From positions 1 through 64,000 of the forward strand of contig LRSR01000287.1 of the NCBI GenBank assembly GCA_001579985.1: a DNA stretch of 64,000 nucleotides, in the 5' to 3' direction. The notes under the pieces are model-generated. The model was given only the letters and a program-made list of their open reading frames with translations, was not told where the DNA came from and searched no databases. The DNA comes from Hypsibius dujardini (Eukaryota; Tardigrada; Eutardigrada; Parachela; Hypsibiidae). Positions 12,475 through 25,500 of the stretch are shown here, in pieces. How positions within the stretch are numbered: the first letter of the stretch is position 1; every line of letters begins with the position of its first letter. The position numbers were made by a program, and so were the translations under genes.

Positions 12475-15400
12475 TTTACTGTCTAGTATCTGCTACACTT
12501 ACCGGGTTCGGCATTCGAATACCAAAAGTTTTGCATTATAATTTTTAGTTTTTATTTTAGTTATTAGTTATTAGTTTTAATTTTAACCTAATTTATTTTA
12601 ATTTAATCAATTAATTAAAGGCCCGCCAGTTTTTTACTACTAATAATGATTTTTTTGCGGCTTCAAAAAATTCCATATTAAGGCGTTTCGGATTGCAAGG
12701 GAGACACGCGTGCTCCTGTGCATTGTGATAAACGCGTCATTGTTTCGAAATCACTAGTAGTGTTGTTGTTTTTGCAATTCTTCTGGGCCTGACGGAGGCC
12801 GCGGACTCGTTGCCGTCAAAAAATATTGCCGAATCCGGTAGACACGTCGTTTACATATATGTATCTCAATATCATTAATTAAGGTGCATGATACACGTAT
12901 AATTGTAGATCCTTAATCAATCGTATGCGGAAACGGGAAAAATATTACATGGAGCAGAGCTGGCTAAATGGTTTATTAACCACACTTTCCACCTTCCGAC
13001 CGGAGAAGTGGCCATCGGTGAAGGCGGCGAACGCAAGTGTGACATTCTGGGAAGCCTCACCAATAGCACTGGGCAACTTGTGGTAAGAGACGCTTTAAAA
13101 ATGGCCTAGAGGAAAAAAACGAGAATAAAACGAGAAAAAAAACGAAAACGGAAGAATATCCATCCAATTTAACGAAAGTAAAAACACAAAAAAACTAAAA
13201 ATACGAAAATTACGAAAACTGAAAGTCAAAAACACTGAATAGCTAAAACTTCGAAAAGTATTAAAAAATATGTTTCGTCTCGCTACACTTAACTGGTCCC
13301 TAACAGCGCGTTTTTCCGAAAATGACGAAATAAAATGAATGTTATATTTTTTATGCTTTTTGGTTTTAAGTTTTTTAATTTGAGCAGTTTTCCTTATTTT
13401 GAAACTTTATTTTTTTCATGCTTTCTTGAATTTTTGTTAAACTGAATTTTCGTAGTTCTTTCGTTTTCGTTTTTTCGTAGTTCTCCTGTAGACCCTTTAA
13501 AAATTACCAGGATTCCTAGCGGAGTAGCGCAGTTGCATATTGAGGGGCCAGCGGAGGAATGGTTGAGGTGGTCAACATTCTGGATTCCTTTGTGAAAAAC
13601 ACTCCCGGGGGTCCACTGAGGCAGTCGGACCGCGATAAGCAATACGTCATTGGGTGTATACATACATAATAAAAAATAAGTATTTTTGAACCGGCAGACC
13701 GTGCTGAAATATACCTATCATGACGGGAAATTGAGGGACGTAGTTCCCGCTAGTCCTCTCTGGCCCGGAGGACAGTGGCCGCCACCTAACGAGCCATTTT
13801 GCGGATTTCTACACAACAACCCCAAATGCTCAGGTCTGTCGAATATCGCACGTAATTTAAGGCAATTTCACGCGGCATATTGCATCTTCATTCCACTTAC
13901 TGGCATATGAAATACTATTTCATTTCGTATTCCATTAATGTGCTAAAGCATAATTACACACATTTGCAATGCGACTATACTGCAATTACCCCGCGTATTC
14001 AACAGCACTGGAACCCTAGATTTTACATCACTGTTTTTGATAATGAACAGACTAATACCCCATCCACACACAAAAAAGCAAAAATTATGCTGAAATCAAA
14101 CGTTGTAAATTAAATAACATTGCGGATTAGTCGGAAACTCGGATGCTCAACCTGGCCGGTGTACAGTTCGTCCTGGAGGTTTCTCATAAATCTGGAAGGT
14201 GGATGGGTTACCGGAAAGATGAACAACCCGTTCGGAAGATGATTGGCCTGTCGAAAGGGACTCACGCGCCCACCCTCTACAGGCAGCCCATCAGCCTTCC
14301 AGGCACACTGTCCACCGTCCAGGTTGACTGTCATTCTTTCCGAAATAATGCTACGTTCATAATCCGTGTCAGATTGTCAAACAAAAGTCACTTAAAATGG
14401 GTAAACTCCCCCCCCCATGGGTAAACTTGCCAGAATGACTTTGAGCACCTTTCTAACAGTCACTGACAAAAAAATGACAGTAATTTGGAACCTTTTGAAA
14501 TCCCTTTTGAATCTCGAAACTGCACCACAGCACAAAAATCAGCATGTGGTCTGGCAAGAATCGCCTAAGGGAACGTTCAACAGTTATGTCAGCGAATTTA
14601 GGTGGGTAAGTGTCAGCAATCGATGACGAGCTCTGACGTATCGGGGTGGGGGTCGGCCCTTGGATTACGTCAGCAATTTTAAATCTCAACATTTCCTTGA
14701 TTCTGAGAGTTTGGAAAAACGTGTATTTCAGTAACATTTTATAGACTCGCATGCCATTATTCTCTTCATTTGAGCATCATACTAGTACTTACAAGAGGTT
14801 CCAATGGCGATGATTCCGAGGAAATACGATACGAGGAGGCTGTGTCGACCGACATTCCCATAATAACCGATCTAGACGCTTTTCTTCGTTCTGATTTTGA
14901 AAATGCGGAGGATGACTAGGTGTTATCGGTGCTTAAATTTAAGATTTTGGCACATAGGGGGTTCCAACGGCGCTGACATCAGCGTTTGAAATTTATGGGG
15001 TGGTAAAAAAAACTGACGAGCTCTGGCAGAGCGGAGGTAGGGGTAAGGCCGCCTAATATTGAGCGCTGACGTAATTGTTGAACGTTCCCTAACTTGCCAG
15101 GGCGGACGGTCTGAAATTTTTTGGTCTGGCATCTGACACGGACTATAAACATAGCATAACCGTGAACTTGACAACCAACCGCGTCAACCGTCAACCCTCA
15201 CCGCGTCTTCATTTAATGGTGGCAGTCTCTTTTCTGTTTGCATATCCTGTCCCTATTTCAGACGATTCGTCCCAAAAGAAGGTCTTGGCCGGTGCGGTTG
15301 TAGGCTCCTTGCTCTTCCTCATCTCAAGCATAGGAACAGTGGTAGCTTGGTAAGTTATTAGCCATATGTTGGTCCGTGACAGTTGCATCAACGGGTGTTA

Positions 15401-18400
15401 CTTCAGGATATGGCATCAGTCGGTGCTGATGAACGCGTCATGGTGGCAAATGAACCTCGACATGATTGAACCGGACACCGGCTCCATGTCCAGCCGGTTG
15501 TCCGTGTTTCGACGCGGCGACGCGGACACCGCCTCGATCATCGCGAGGAAGCACACCTGCATTGTTCGCCTGAGGACCGGACTCACTGCCTGGAAATCGC
15601 CCATTCGAGCGCTCGACACAGACAGTCGCTTTCGCATTACCTCCGACCTGGCGAACCTTCTATCGCATGTAGGCTTTATAAAGCTGCTGGCAAGCATTTT
15701 TTATTATTAACGACATCTTTCGACAGGTTAAGAATATTCACCATGTAAATGTCAACAACTTTGTGGGCATCCTCACTGACACCGTGCCTGCCTGCATCCT
15801 GGAGGAATACTGTCCACGGGGTTCGCTCGACGATCTCCTGGAGGGTTTGCACCTAGATATGGTCAGCGGGAACTCCTTTAGGGCCTTGAAAGATCGAAAC
15901 CGGAATCCTTGACAGGCGGGACCGAGGGGCGAGTTGCAAAATAGACTTTTTTCAAAATTCAACTGAAAATTTGTCCTGCCGTTTCTGGACATTTTATAAC
16001 ATGGGGGTTTGGGGGTTTAATTTTCAGGGGCCCCTGGAATTCCACAACAAAACCCATCAGCTTTAATGCACCACTACAGTATTTATATCATAAGTTTTAA
16101 AATGACCAAAAAAATGGGCCGAATTTTGAATTGAGTTTCGAAAGAAAAAACGCTTTTGTCACCTTGCTCACCTCGCAGGGATTTTGTTTTCGTTCCGTAA
16201 AGGGGCCCTTGGAAATGCAACCCCCCCCCCAAGTTTCCAAATGATCAGAATTAGTAGGCCAAATTTCGGGGTCCATTTTTTAAAAAACTGCATTTTGCCC
16301 CTTTGCCCACCTCTTGGTTCTACCATGAGGGGTCCTGGATTCGACTTGTTAGGACTCTAAACAAGCCCCTGATAGGTCATAAACAAAAAAAAATTTCTTC
16401 CCTTGATTCCTTAAAATCGGTTGATAATTAGACCGTTTTTGTTTTAGGACATGACGTTTTCCTTGATGATAGACTTCATTCAGGTAATAATAATGATTCC
16501 GCGAAAAATTATTTCGGCGTTTATTAATGATGGAGTTTACTTATAGGGCTTAGTGTATCTGCATGATTCGCCGCTGAAATTGCACGGGAACCTGAAGAGT
16601 TCTAAGTGTCTGCTGGACAACCGATTCGGCCTCAAAATCTCCGATTTTGCCAACCATAAATTGATGCGAATCTTCAATCCCGCCTCCTTCCGACGGAAAA
16701 GCTCCTCCCGAACCCTCGATCTCCGTGCTGGCTATGACAACTACTTCTGGACTGCCCCGGAGGTTCTTCGTGGCAGCCTTCCCGACGCGGAAAGCGACAT
16801 CTACTCCTTTGCAATCATTGTCTATCAAATTCTCGCGGCTCGCTCCGATCCTTACGATAACGACCACTTTTCCGCTCAAGGTTAGTTTGGGTATCATGCT
16901 TTCCTATTTTCTAAAAATTCTTTACATAATTGTCTATTACTTGCAGCAAATTCACAAAAATTAAATTTATCTTAGTATTAATTAAAATTAATCTTAAGCC
17001 TGAAAGATTTAAAATAATGAAATATGTAAAATTTAAATACGTCAATACTAACGAAACATTAATCATCATTAATTGTTAAGAATAGAAATCAGCAAAAATA
17101 TTTTAAAGTGACACTTACACTTACGCTTACACTTTCGTAGAAGTAATTGAGAACGTGAAATCCTTGACACGTGTGCCACCGATGCGACCTACGCTGGAGT
17201 TCGTGCCGACCCATTTTGCCCACGAACTCACGCAGGTGCACAAGATCATCTCGGACGGATGGGCCGAAGATCCAGCAGCGCGACCGGGCGCACACTCCGT
17301 CAGAAAAGCACTGGACCAGGCGATGCTGACTGTCGGATTGGATGGGAGTCGTTCCTTGTTCGACCGCATTATGGGTCGTCTGCAGAGTTATGCCGAGAAC
17401 TTGGAGGAGGTTGTGGAGCAGCGCACGGAACAGCTGATGGAAGAACGTGGACGCTGCGATATGATTCTTGGCGAAATGCTGCCAAAGTAATGCTATGTCT
17501 GTTAGGGATGACAAGTGCTAAAGATAGCCAGTAATAGTACTTAATTTGCATTTGTAGTCAGAAGTTAGTTACTATTTCAAACTATTTTTAATTAATTTTG
17601 ATAGTTTTAATTTTAACAAGGTTCAGCTTTTCGTCTTTAATACATTATAGGATTCAATTTCTTGGCTGAGAAGCTAATACCCTAATACCAAAATATGTAC
17701 TACTGAGCTTTTATTTTTAATATTACTTCCGTTGTTCAGTTTGTTTTAATTCAACACTTTTAATAATTGTTTTTGTTATATTGAAAATAAAACACCACAA
17801 ATAAAGCACCATTCACCAATTTTTCAATTCACAGAGCAGCTATCCAGCTTCTACGGAGCGGTCAAGCAGTCGAGCCTGGTTGGTTGACGTTGTCTGTGAT
17901 GTACCATATTGACCACGGAAGGTGGCAGCATTATAGCAAGTTCATCCTGATACATATATATATTTGCTTTGCAGAGTACTTTGAGCAAGCAACTGTTTTC
18001 TTCAGCGATCTGGTTGGGTTTATCGACTTCGTCGATCGTTCGAGTCCGATCACCGTGCTGGAATTTCTTCATCTCGTTTATTCCCGCTTCGACGACATCC
18101 TCACCAATTACGACGTCTACAAAGTGGAGACTATCGGCGACAGCTACATGGTAAAACCTGCAGTTACATCTACATGGTTATTCTTTTTTTCATCTAATAT
18201 TTTCCGGTTTTTTTGGAAAGGTTGCGAGCGGATTGCCGATTCGAAACGGTCAGGAGCACATTCGCGAGATCTGTCGCATGGCCTTGGCGCTGCAAAAGAT
18301 TTTCCCGCGCCTCTACAGCAGCAATGACGGGAACGACCAGAAGCTGAGCCTGCGCATTGGAATCCACACTGGTAGGAATGTTTTCCGGTTTGTTGTTTTG

Positions 18401-19783
18401 TAAGGAGAAAGAGCCACTTGTAACAAGGAATTTTTCAGGCCCAGTTGCAGCTGGAGTTGTCGGTCAAAAGACTCCGCGATATTGTCTGTAAGTGCGAAAC
18501 TACAACGGAAATATGAAAATATGGATATTGAAGAAGGGAGTGTAAATGTGCAATATAAATGTTAGATTCGGTGATACGGTCAACACGTCAAGCCGGATGG
18601 AGAGTCACGGACTGCCCGGTCGCATTCATTGCAGGTATTTTTGGAAAACAATACAGCACAATACTGTTAATTATTAAATTAATAAAATAATACAATAAAA
18701 AAATTAATTATAATTTTAATTATCAACATTAATTAATTAGTTAACAATAATAATAATCTAACATCTAACATTTATTCTACACCATATACAGTCATTCCCA
18801 AATTGTCCTCCGGTTCGTGCATTTCACAGCTTAAAAAATAACTCAAACTCCTCCCCTAACTGCACACTTCTGGTCAAACAAACCACGCCTACCGACCAAT
18901 CACGAACTCCCAACACCGCAGTAATCACTGAACTCCAAAAGACTGTCAAAGATTAACAAATTAAAAAAAAAAACAGAAACCAAAACCGGGTAATAAAATG
19001 ACAGAAAACATCAGAAAGCCAGTTTTCTCCTTTGCGAAAAAAATTCCCGATCTGCTTGAAAGTAAGCTTCATTCTCCACATATCATGCACCGCCAGCACG
19101 ACTTACCGAGGGATTTGCTTTTCAAACGCCATGATCATTCAACAATCAATAAATTAGAAAAATGAAATTTCGTCCAGAGGGCAGTGACACTTGTGGTAAA
19201 CAGATGTTCAATCACTTGAAATCAGTGTAACAACAATTCCCTCAAGCTTTCAGGTAACGGCTGTGTGTACTTTTAACAGGGAATTGTCCGAATGAAATAC
19301 TGATCCTTATCTTCTGCATTTGTTGTTTGGTCAAGGTCGCCAAAACGTTTAATTGAGCTTGCTAGTGAGTTACCGATTGACTCTATCGGCCTGCCATAAC
19401 TGGAACTGCATGCGCATACTTGTTTTTGTGCAACCGGGGGACAACTTGGGACTGACTGTAGGCTTAAAATGTTTGTTATGCCACTCAAAACATAAAGCTT
19501 ACGAATGGGTTATTTATATTATCCACGTAGCTTTCTATCAGGCACAATGTTAACTTTAATAGATAAATCTAACTCAATAATCAGCTGCCGCTAATAAAAA
19601 TTGTTTCTTCTTTCTTTTAGCGAACCAGTGGCAGCTCTCGCTGAAAGCCTGGGTTTCCTCATGAAGCCTCGAGGAGAAATCAGAATCAAGGGTAAAGGAG
19701 ACGTGCTGACCTTTTGGTTGGAACGCGAGGTTGGATCTCGGTCGGTGGAGGACGTCGCTGCTGGACCCAGTGTTCAGGCTTGA
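9237..19783 (+). CDS. receptor-type guanylate cyclase (natriuretic peptide receptor-like), full length
   Basis: Single-pass receptor that makes cGMP on ligand binding. I assembled 22 exons: 9237-9615, 9700-9738, 11015-11276, 11586-11740, 11819-11862, 11964-12095, 12176-12373, 12909-13082, 13698-13833, 14131-14178, 15262-15349, 15407-15668, 15727-15861, 16448-16483, 16547-16880, 17141-17486, 17835-17878, 17975-18150, 18221-18371, 18439-18487, 18566-18634, 19621-19783. They total 3420 bases with every phase consistent (1139 residues). Order: signal peptide; ANF-receptor domain (FREYPQRISTS, MTNGEYVFIMM, GGQWPPPNEPFCGF); membrane segment about 530-551; kinase-homology domain with HGNLKSSKCLLD, lacking the catalytic Asp as usual in this family; dimerisation helix (NLEEVVEQRTEQL); cyclase domain. 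Metal Asp 949 and 993, guanine-specifying Glu 989 and Cys 1062, and Asn 1069/Arg 1073 are all present, so activity is expected. Ligand unknown. Confidence 0.93.
9830..10740. repeat. dispersed repeat copies in intron 2 of the receptor cyclase
   Basis: Intron 2 (9739-11014) contains several variants of a motif resembling GAATTGATTGGCATCAGCC (10457-10475, and inverted near 10590) plus a GGAATCTTGCAGTGTTTTCC-like block (10700-10720). The same words occur together at 20580-20890 and partly at 41580-41640. This is another copy of the unclassified repeat family, in part as an inverted pair. Confidence 0.5.
12431..12474. repeat. (TAG)n trinucleotide microsatellite
   Basis: About fourteen uninterrupted TAG/AGT units lie in intron 7 of the receptor cyclase, 57 bases after the splice donor at 12374. 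Confidence 0.95.
13085..13510. repeat. imperfect inverted-repeat element in intron 8
   Basis: The left end (ACGCTTTAAAAATGGCCTAG, then AACGAGAAAA words) is complementary to the right end (TCGTTTTCG words, then TCCTGTAGACCCTTTAAAAA). The two arms flank an AT-rich centre and fill most of the 13083-13697 intron. It looks like an old foldback or MITE. Confidence 0.5.
15990..16440. repeat. interspersed repeat shared by introns of several receptor genes
   Basis: Contains GGGGTTTAATTTTCAGGGGC and a late block ending in ACTCTAAACAAGCCCCTGAT. Related blocks at about 26080-26345 and 59765-60020 read GGTCTGATTACCAAGGGCCC and ACCCTAAACGAGCTC. All three lie in introns of paralogous receptor genes but at different intron positions, so transposition is more likely than shared ancestry of the introns. 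Confidence 0.5.
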
Positions 19784-20244
19784 GGAGGCCCCACCCATCT
19801 CATTATATTAACTGTAAAATTTGTCCGACGCGGATACAGATTCATTAATTAGTTAAACGTTCATGAATATTAACTAGCAATTATCCCATATTATTGGTGC
19901 TACCAACGCAGTGAAAATATCTACTGCCCAATGATTTTTTGTGGCTATATTGATATGTTAGTCTAGATTTATGAGTACAAATCGAATACAAACGGAAGAA
20001 AAATATTATTGTAAGGCCGAAATCACACTGCTGATTGTTGAGCTCCAGATAAACTCCAGCAAATCTCAGTATAAAGAGAACGTGTATGTTACCCAATACG
20101 AGTAGAGTACGAGTACATGAATCACCGTAAAGCACTGACTACTACTAACATAGCCTTATTTGACATTTTCATATCAATACATTAGTACTATCACTATGCA
20201 GTTCTCTAAGTAGGAGTTAATTGTTCTTCTCACGCTTACATATT

Positions 20245-20890
20245 CTTTTGTTTCTCACGCTCTGCTTCAAGAAATGCGAACCAGTTTTGATCTGGGTCAG
20301 CAAACTTGGCAAAATCTGCCATTAACCAGGCCACTCCTAATTTTTAGGTGCTGCCACAAACCAATGCATAACACCTGTCCTGCTCCTGCCCCAACGTCGA
20401 ACCGAGCAAATGTTTCACAGACCTATAGGTCTTCTTTCGAAATAAAACATAAATGTTTTTTTATCAGTTCATATAGGGTTACATTCAGTGATTTTAATGT
20501 AGTGCCAAAAGTTCTCCCGCACCCGGTAAAAATAGGGATTTTTTAGAACTGCATTGAAGATTGCTTTACACTGTCCCGTTTGAATCCAATCGGGAATAGA
20601 TTGGCATCAGCCAAAAAGAATTCAGTGGGCGGAGCTATAGCCCAAACCTCGACAGTTTCACTGGAATTTTCAGGTAAGCTTTCAAAGATACCCTGGGCTT
20701 CGCTCCTGATCTCCCAACAATATTGGATTGATCTCAATCGACTTGAACATGAATCTGATATAAAATAGTGTCAAAAAAGGCATTTTTATTCCAGTTAAAA
20801 AATTTGACCATTTTTACAGGAAAAATCGGGAAAATAGAATCTTAGTGTTTTCATAACTTTGAAACATCGCCAGCATCTGTAGCAGTATTT
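20245..20890 (+). repeat. dispersed repeat family, copy in the receptor intergenic gap
   Basis: Plus-strand copy of the 6460-6720 repeat followed by the CATCAGCC/GGGCGGAG block also seen near 10.5 kb. It occupies the gap between the full-length cyclase and the first short receptor, just left of the start of the segmental duplication. Confidence 0.6.
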
Positions 20891-21693
20891 ATAATCAACA
20901 ATAAAATCAATCAATTAAGCTACAAGTTTTTTTAGAATTATTTGTAACAACGCTTTAAGCATCTTTTTGAAAATGTAATATTTGATGACCATTGCGAGCC
21001 CCTGAGAGAAGGCTAAATCAACCCCTCTAGGTCGAATAGCCTTAAGCTGGTGCCCTTTACTTTGTACACACTTCCACTTTCTTAGGTTTGTGTTCGTTTA
21101 ATAACCGTTATGTCAGACCGTATCGCACAATAGTGCCAAGTAAAAAGCGCAAAAAAACGCCAAGCTAACTCTTGAATTTTAAAATATCAAATATTTCCAA
21201 AATTTCACTTTGACTTGTCGAACACTTATAAGCAGGATTGTTGAAAGGGTACTTCGTCCAACCCATTTTTTATTATGTTTTATATTATAGAACTGCAAGT
21301 GTCAAAATTTAGCAAAATCATCGCCCAGATAGTTACGTAAGATTCCACCTGGAAACGATGTATATTTGGCATTACGTTTGATTCTATGAAATTATTCTGT
21401 AGCATAAAGAATGGGTAGGTTACGTTGAATTGTGCGGTGATCCTGTGAATATGGAAAGTCTCACCACTTATAGTATTCGTGTAATCCAGCAACTGATGGT
21501 GCATCGGCTTTGGTATTAGCCACTTATGCCCAAGGTCTCTAGATTGAGTGAAGCGTGATCGAGGCATAATTACGATTATAAGATCAATGACAGTCCTCGT
21601 GAAGTACAAGCATCAGAGGGTCCGTCCTGCACACAGCACCCATATGTCAATACCGATGAATAACAACAACTATTCTAAGACGCGTTTCCATTA

Positions 21694-21866
21694 GGCGCCA
21701 TGCACATATTACGTAATCAAAGCCTATCTCACCTACCGGTGAGTGGTCTGGACCCTTGATTACTCACCAGTAAAATAGGCTCCACCCTCCAGTTAATTTT
21801 GATTATCTGGGTAGGTGGGTGGTCGAAAAAAGCCATTTCTTGATTACATAATATGTGCATGGCGCC
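21694..21866. mobile_element. 173-bp MITE, PIF/Harbinger-like, with 3-bp TTA duplication
   Basis: Perfect-looking terminal inverted repeats GGCGCCATGCACATATTA and its complement at the right end, with no coding capacity. TTA is duplicated on each side (21691-21693 and 21867-21869). The duplicated locus near 55.28 kb has one TTA and no element, so it is the empty site. A 3-bp TTA/TAA target duplication is typical of PIF/Harbinger elements; the family call rests on that. Confidence 0.8.
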
Positions 21867-22533
21867 TTACCAGGGGTAGCAACCCAAGCACCTCCCCTGC
21901 AAGTGAATCTGGGGGTCCAGCGAGAAACTGGATCCCTGGCACTGCCATTCGATGTCAAAATTTTTTATTAACAAAAAATATGTTTAGTATTAAAGTAAAT
22001 ATTAAAAACTAAATATAGCAAACAAACATTAAAAAAATAGAATGAACTTTAAGATGAAATAATATTAAATACGTTATACATATACTATATTTTTATTTAT
22101 TTTTTATTTCAAACACAAATATATTTTTTAAGAATAAAATGTTCGATCGAATGGCAGTTAGGGGTGTCCAGACCCCCTTGCTGGGCCCTCAGGGGAGTTG
22201 CTTAGGTTGCGACCCCCTGGTAATTGAGACGCGTCTTTGATCAGCATAACCAGAGTTTACATGGTATTTCGCTCTAATTAAAATGAAGCCGATAAAGCCT
22301 TTCAATACAAGGAATTCCATTTATTGTTTTAGTCACGTATGAATGCATGAGTAAGGGGTGAGCCGCAAGAATCGTGACCGGAAATGTCAGATCAAACTAC
22401 AGTCACACGCACGCCCGGCCTCGTGCATCCTCCAATCTAACACACAATAAAACCGCGGTGTCAAGTGAGTCAATTTTCTGGATGAACAGTTAGACTTGGG
22501 TCGTATATTCATTATCATTTCACGAGACAAATA

Positions 22534-25500
22534 ATGGCGGTTATTTTTCTTACAATTGTCGCCTTAGCACCAACTCTGCTCTCAATTGAAGCAGTACATA
22601 TTCGAGTAATCATGATTATAGCTGGGAGCGGGAGTCCGAATTCGCTGGGTTACGAAACGATGGGATCTGCTTATGATGTTGCCATCAATAAAGCCGGGGA
22701 ATTATATCCGGACATTTTCAGGAGTTTCGCCGTGACACGCCATTTTACGTCTGGAAAGTTTAGCTGTGCGGACGCTACCGGGGAGACCATTGTTGCACTC
22801 GGCGAACTTTTTGCACAATCAACCGGAAACTTCAGTAGCGGCGGTCAACTAGGAGAACGGGAATTTCGAGTCGTCTTGAGTCCTGGTAATTTACAAAACA
22901 TTACAAACCTTGGGACAAATTGCTTGAAATTCGGTAATATTCGCTTGCGCAATAAACAGGGTGCAGTTTTGAAGCTGTAACTCTGGGTGACTTTGGACGA
23001 GGTGAGCTCATGCACGGAACATAGATATGCATTCCAAAACAGGGCAGGCAGACATGCAGGCAGCCAAACAGACAAACAGACCCACAAATAAATATTCAAA
23101 CGATGGATATGACAAAGTGACAATTACACAAGACAAAACACACATTCAGGCCGACAGACAGGCAGACAGACTGATAAACAGATAGGGGGACTAAGCAGCA
23201 GTTAGACATGCAAACAAACAGATGTTTTAGTATTTATTTTATTTGGTAGAGTAAAAGATTTCCTTTTCAGAAGATGACATAACCGTAATAACAAGGTGAG
23301 CTTCTCAGGAAAACGAAACTTCAAAGCACACAAATTTAGTTTTACACGAATTAACGAAACTTCTAGCCTCGCAACGTTGGGCTTGTTGGATGACAAGCGT
23401 CGATTTCCGACGGTCCTTCCGTTTGGCGGCATTTCCTACAACAACCTCGGACTGGCTATTATCGCCGTGGTACGCCGCTACGGTTGGTCTACCTTCAATC
23501 TCGTCTGCGACACCGCCTCGGGAATTGGCGTTGAGGTGGCGTGCGGTATCGTTCGACAGACTGTCCTCGCCGCTCGTAACGTTAACGCAGTGTCCATACC
23601 ACTGGATTCCAACACAGATGCTGCCATTGAAACTGCTCTACAAAGCTGCAGTACTCGGAGCTCTGGTATTGTTTAGGATACTTTCAAGTCTAGAACGAGT
23701 CTAGAATTCCCACAATTTAATCTTTTATCTTCTGCTACAGTGACAGTATTAGCAACCATTTTTCCGGAGCTCTACGTCACTATTCTGGTATATAAAATGA
23801 TAGTCCTTATGTTGAATACGGCTTTCTTGATATAATTCATCCTATTTCTTTGGCTTGCAGGAAACAGCGTTTCGTTTAGGATTGGCTGATGGTCATCACG
23901 TGCGTTAAATAAATACGGATGACTTTAAACCCATCAAATCGCAGTCAAACATGGAGGGACAAAAGCAGATAAAACAGTCTAGGGATTTGTATTCAAGTCC
24001 CGGGTTTTTTTTATGCAGGTATTTTATTTGTTACCCTTATCGGTATTGAAGCAGTTTGAAGAGCTGATATCTGATACAGTATTGACAAACAAGGTAATAA
24101 ATAGCTGTAAGATAATCTACCAATTTGAACGGGACGAAAAACGTATGTCTAGGATTGTCCCATGCAATCGTATTACATTTATTACAGATGACTGACAGCC
24201 TACAACAGATTCTTCCGTTTGCGTTTTCACTCACCTTCGGCAACATCAACTGGACAGCCGTCTCTGGGGAAGTTACACAGATAGCAGAACGATCTCGCAG
24301 CAACTACAATTTAACCATCCCTTCGAATATGCAAGTAAGCCGTTCCAAAATTAGCAAGAAACATCCAAAATAGTCTTTAGCTTTTGGTTTTCAGCGGAAC
24401 ATCGCACAGTTGGGGACATTTGAGAGCGCCCTAATTCTCACTCAGGTACTGTACGTATCATCTACATTCTAATCAAGAGCTCGTTTAGGGTTCTTACGAG
24501 TCGGAACCAGGACAACTCATGGTATGGTCAAGGGGGTGGACAGGAAAATGCATTTTTTTTTCAAAATTAAACCTAATATTCCGCCTCTTGTTCCTAATTA
24601 TTTTGGCTGAGGTTTGTTCCCCTCCCCTTCCCTTCTTATCCCCTGTTGCTTTTATACGAGTATTGACCAAGACCCCTTTGATTCATTATAACAAATTTAA
24701 TAATTTTGGAAAGCCCAATTGCTCGTCAATCTTCTTCTGTAAAATCTCCAAGATTTGGACATTGATGGAATAAATGGTGTGTTCATCATCACCATGAAAG
24801 TGAAGATAAAAGTGGGCGTTTTGGTTTTTCACTCCCCACTCGCTCAATCCATGGCCAATAATATCTGAACTTTCTCGTAACGAGGAAACAATACGGATTC
24901 TAAAAAAATCAATCCACATTTTATTGAGGTAGAGGACATTGGTCAATATCGGAAAATGAAAAAGGGAAGGGAATGAAAAGGGGGAAGGGAAGGGGGACTT
25001 GTGGCTTGGTCTAGAACTCCACCTCCACCGGCCGCCTTCTCTACTGATTGTGAGCCTTATTGCCATTGGCTGATTCATTTGGTTCTCAATGTGATTTGTT
25101 CAGAACGTTCCAGTGCCACCCATCAGGGCACTTTAAATACAGACTGCTTATAATATGCTTTAAAAAGAAATAAAATATTTTATAATCTGTCGAATTGAAT
25201 GAAAATAGTTGGCAACGTAACGACTCAGGATAGTGTGTTTGTTTGAATTTTGCCAACTTGGCTCGGCTTCTTTAAGAAATCCTCCTGCAATCATTCTTGT
25301 TGGTTTGACTATTCTAAAATGTGTTAAAATTTACGCGATATACTAGATATTTCATTTCCTTAATGTACATGGATAAATGTATTGTTTACCGTCGGACTAA
25401 TCAATTGTATGAATATTGATTGCGTGAATATCATTGTGAATATCTAGTGATTCATAGATTGTATAAAATGCTCCCCCAAAAAAATATGTGATCGATTGAT

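Noticed and set aside
13565-13660. Possible extra receptor exon reading VVNILDSFVKNTPGG
   Set aside because: Exon 8 (to 13082) and exon 9 (from 13698) join in phase and give a continuous ligand-domain sequence without it; no matching splice sites are needed.
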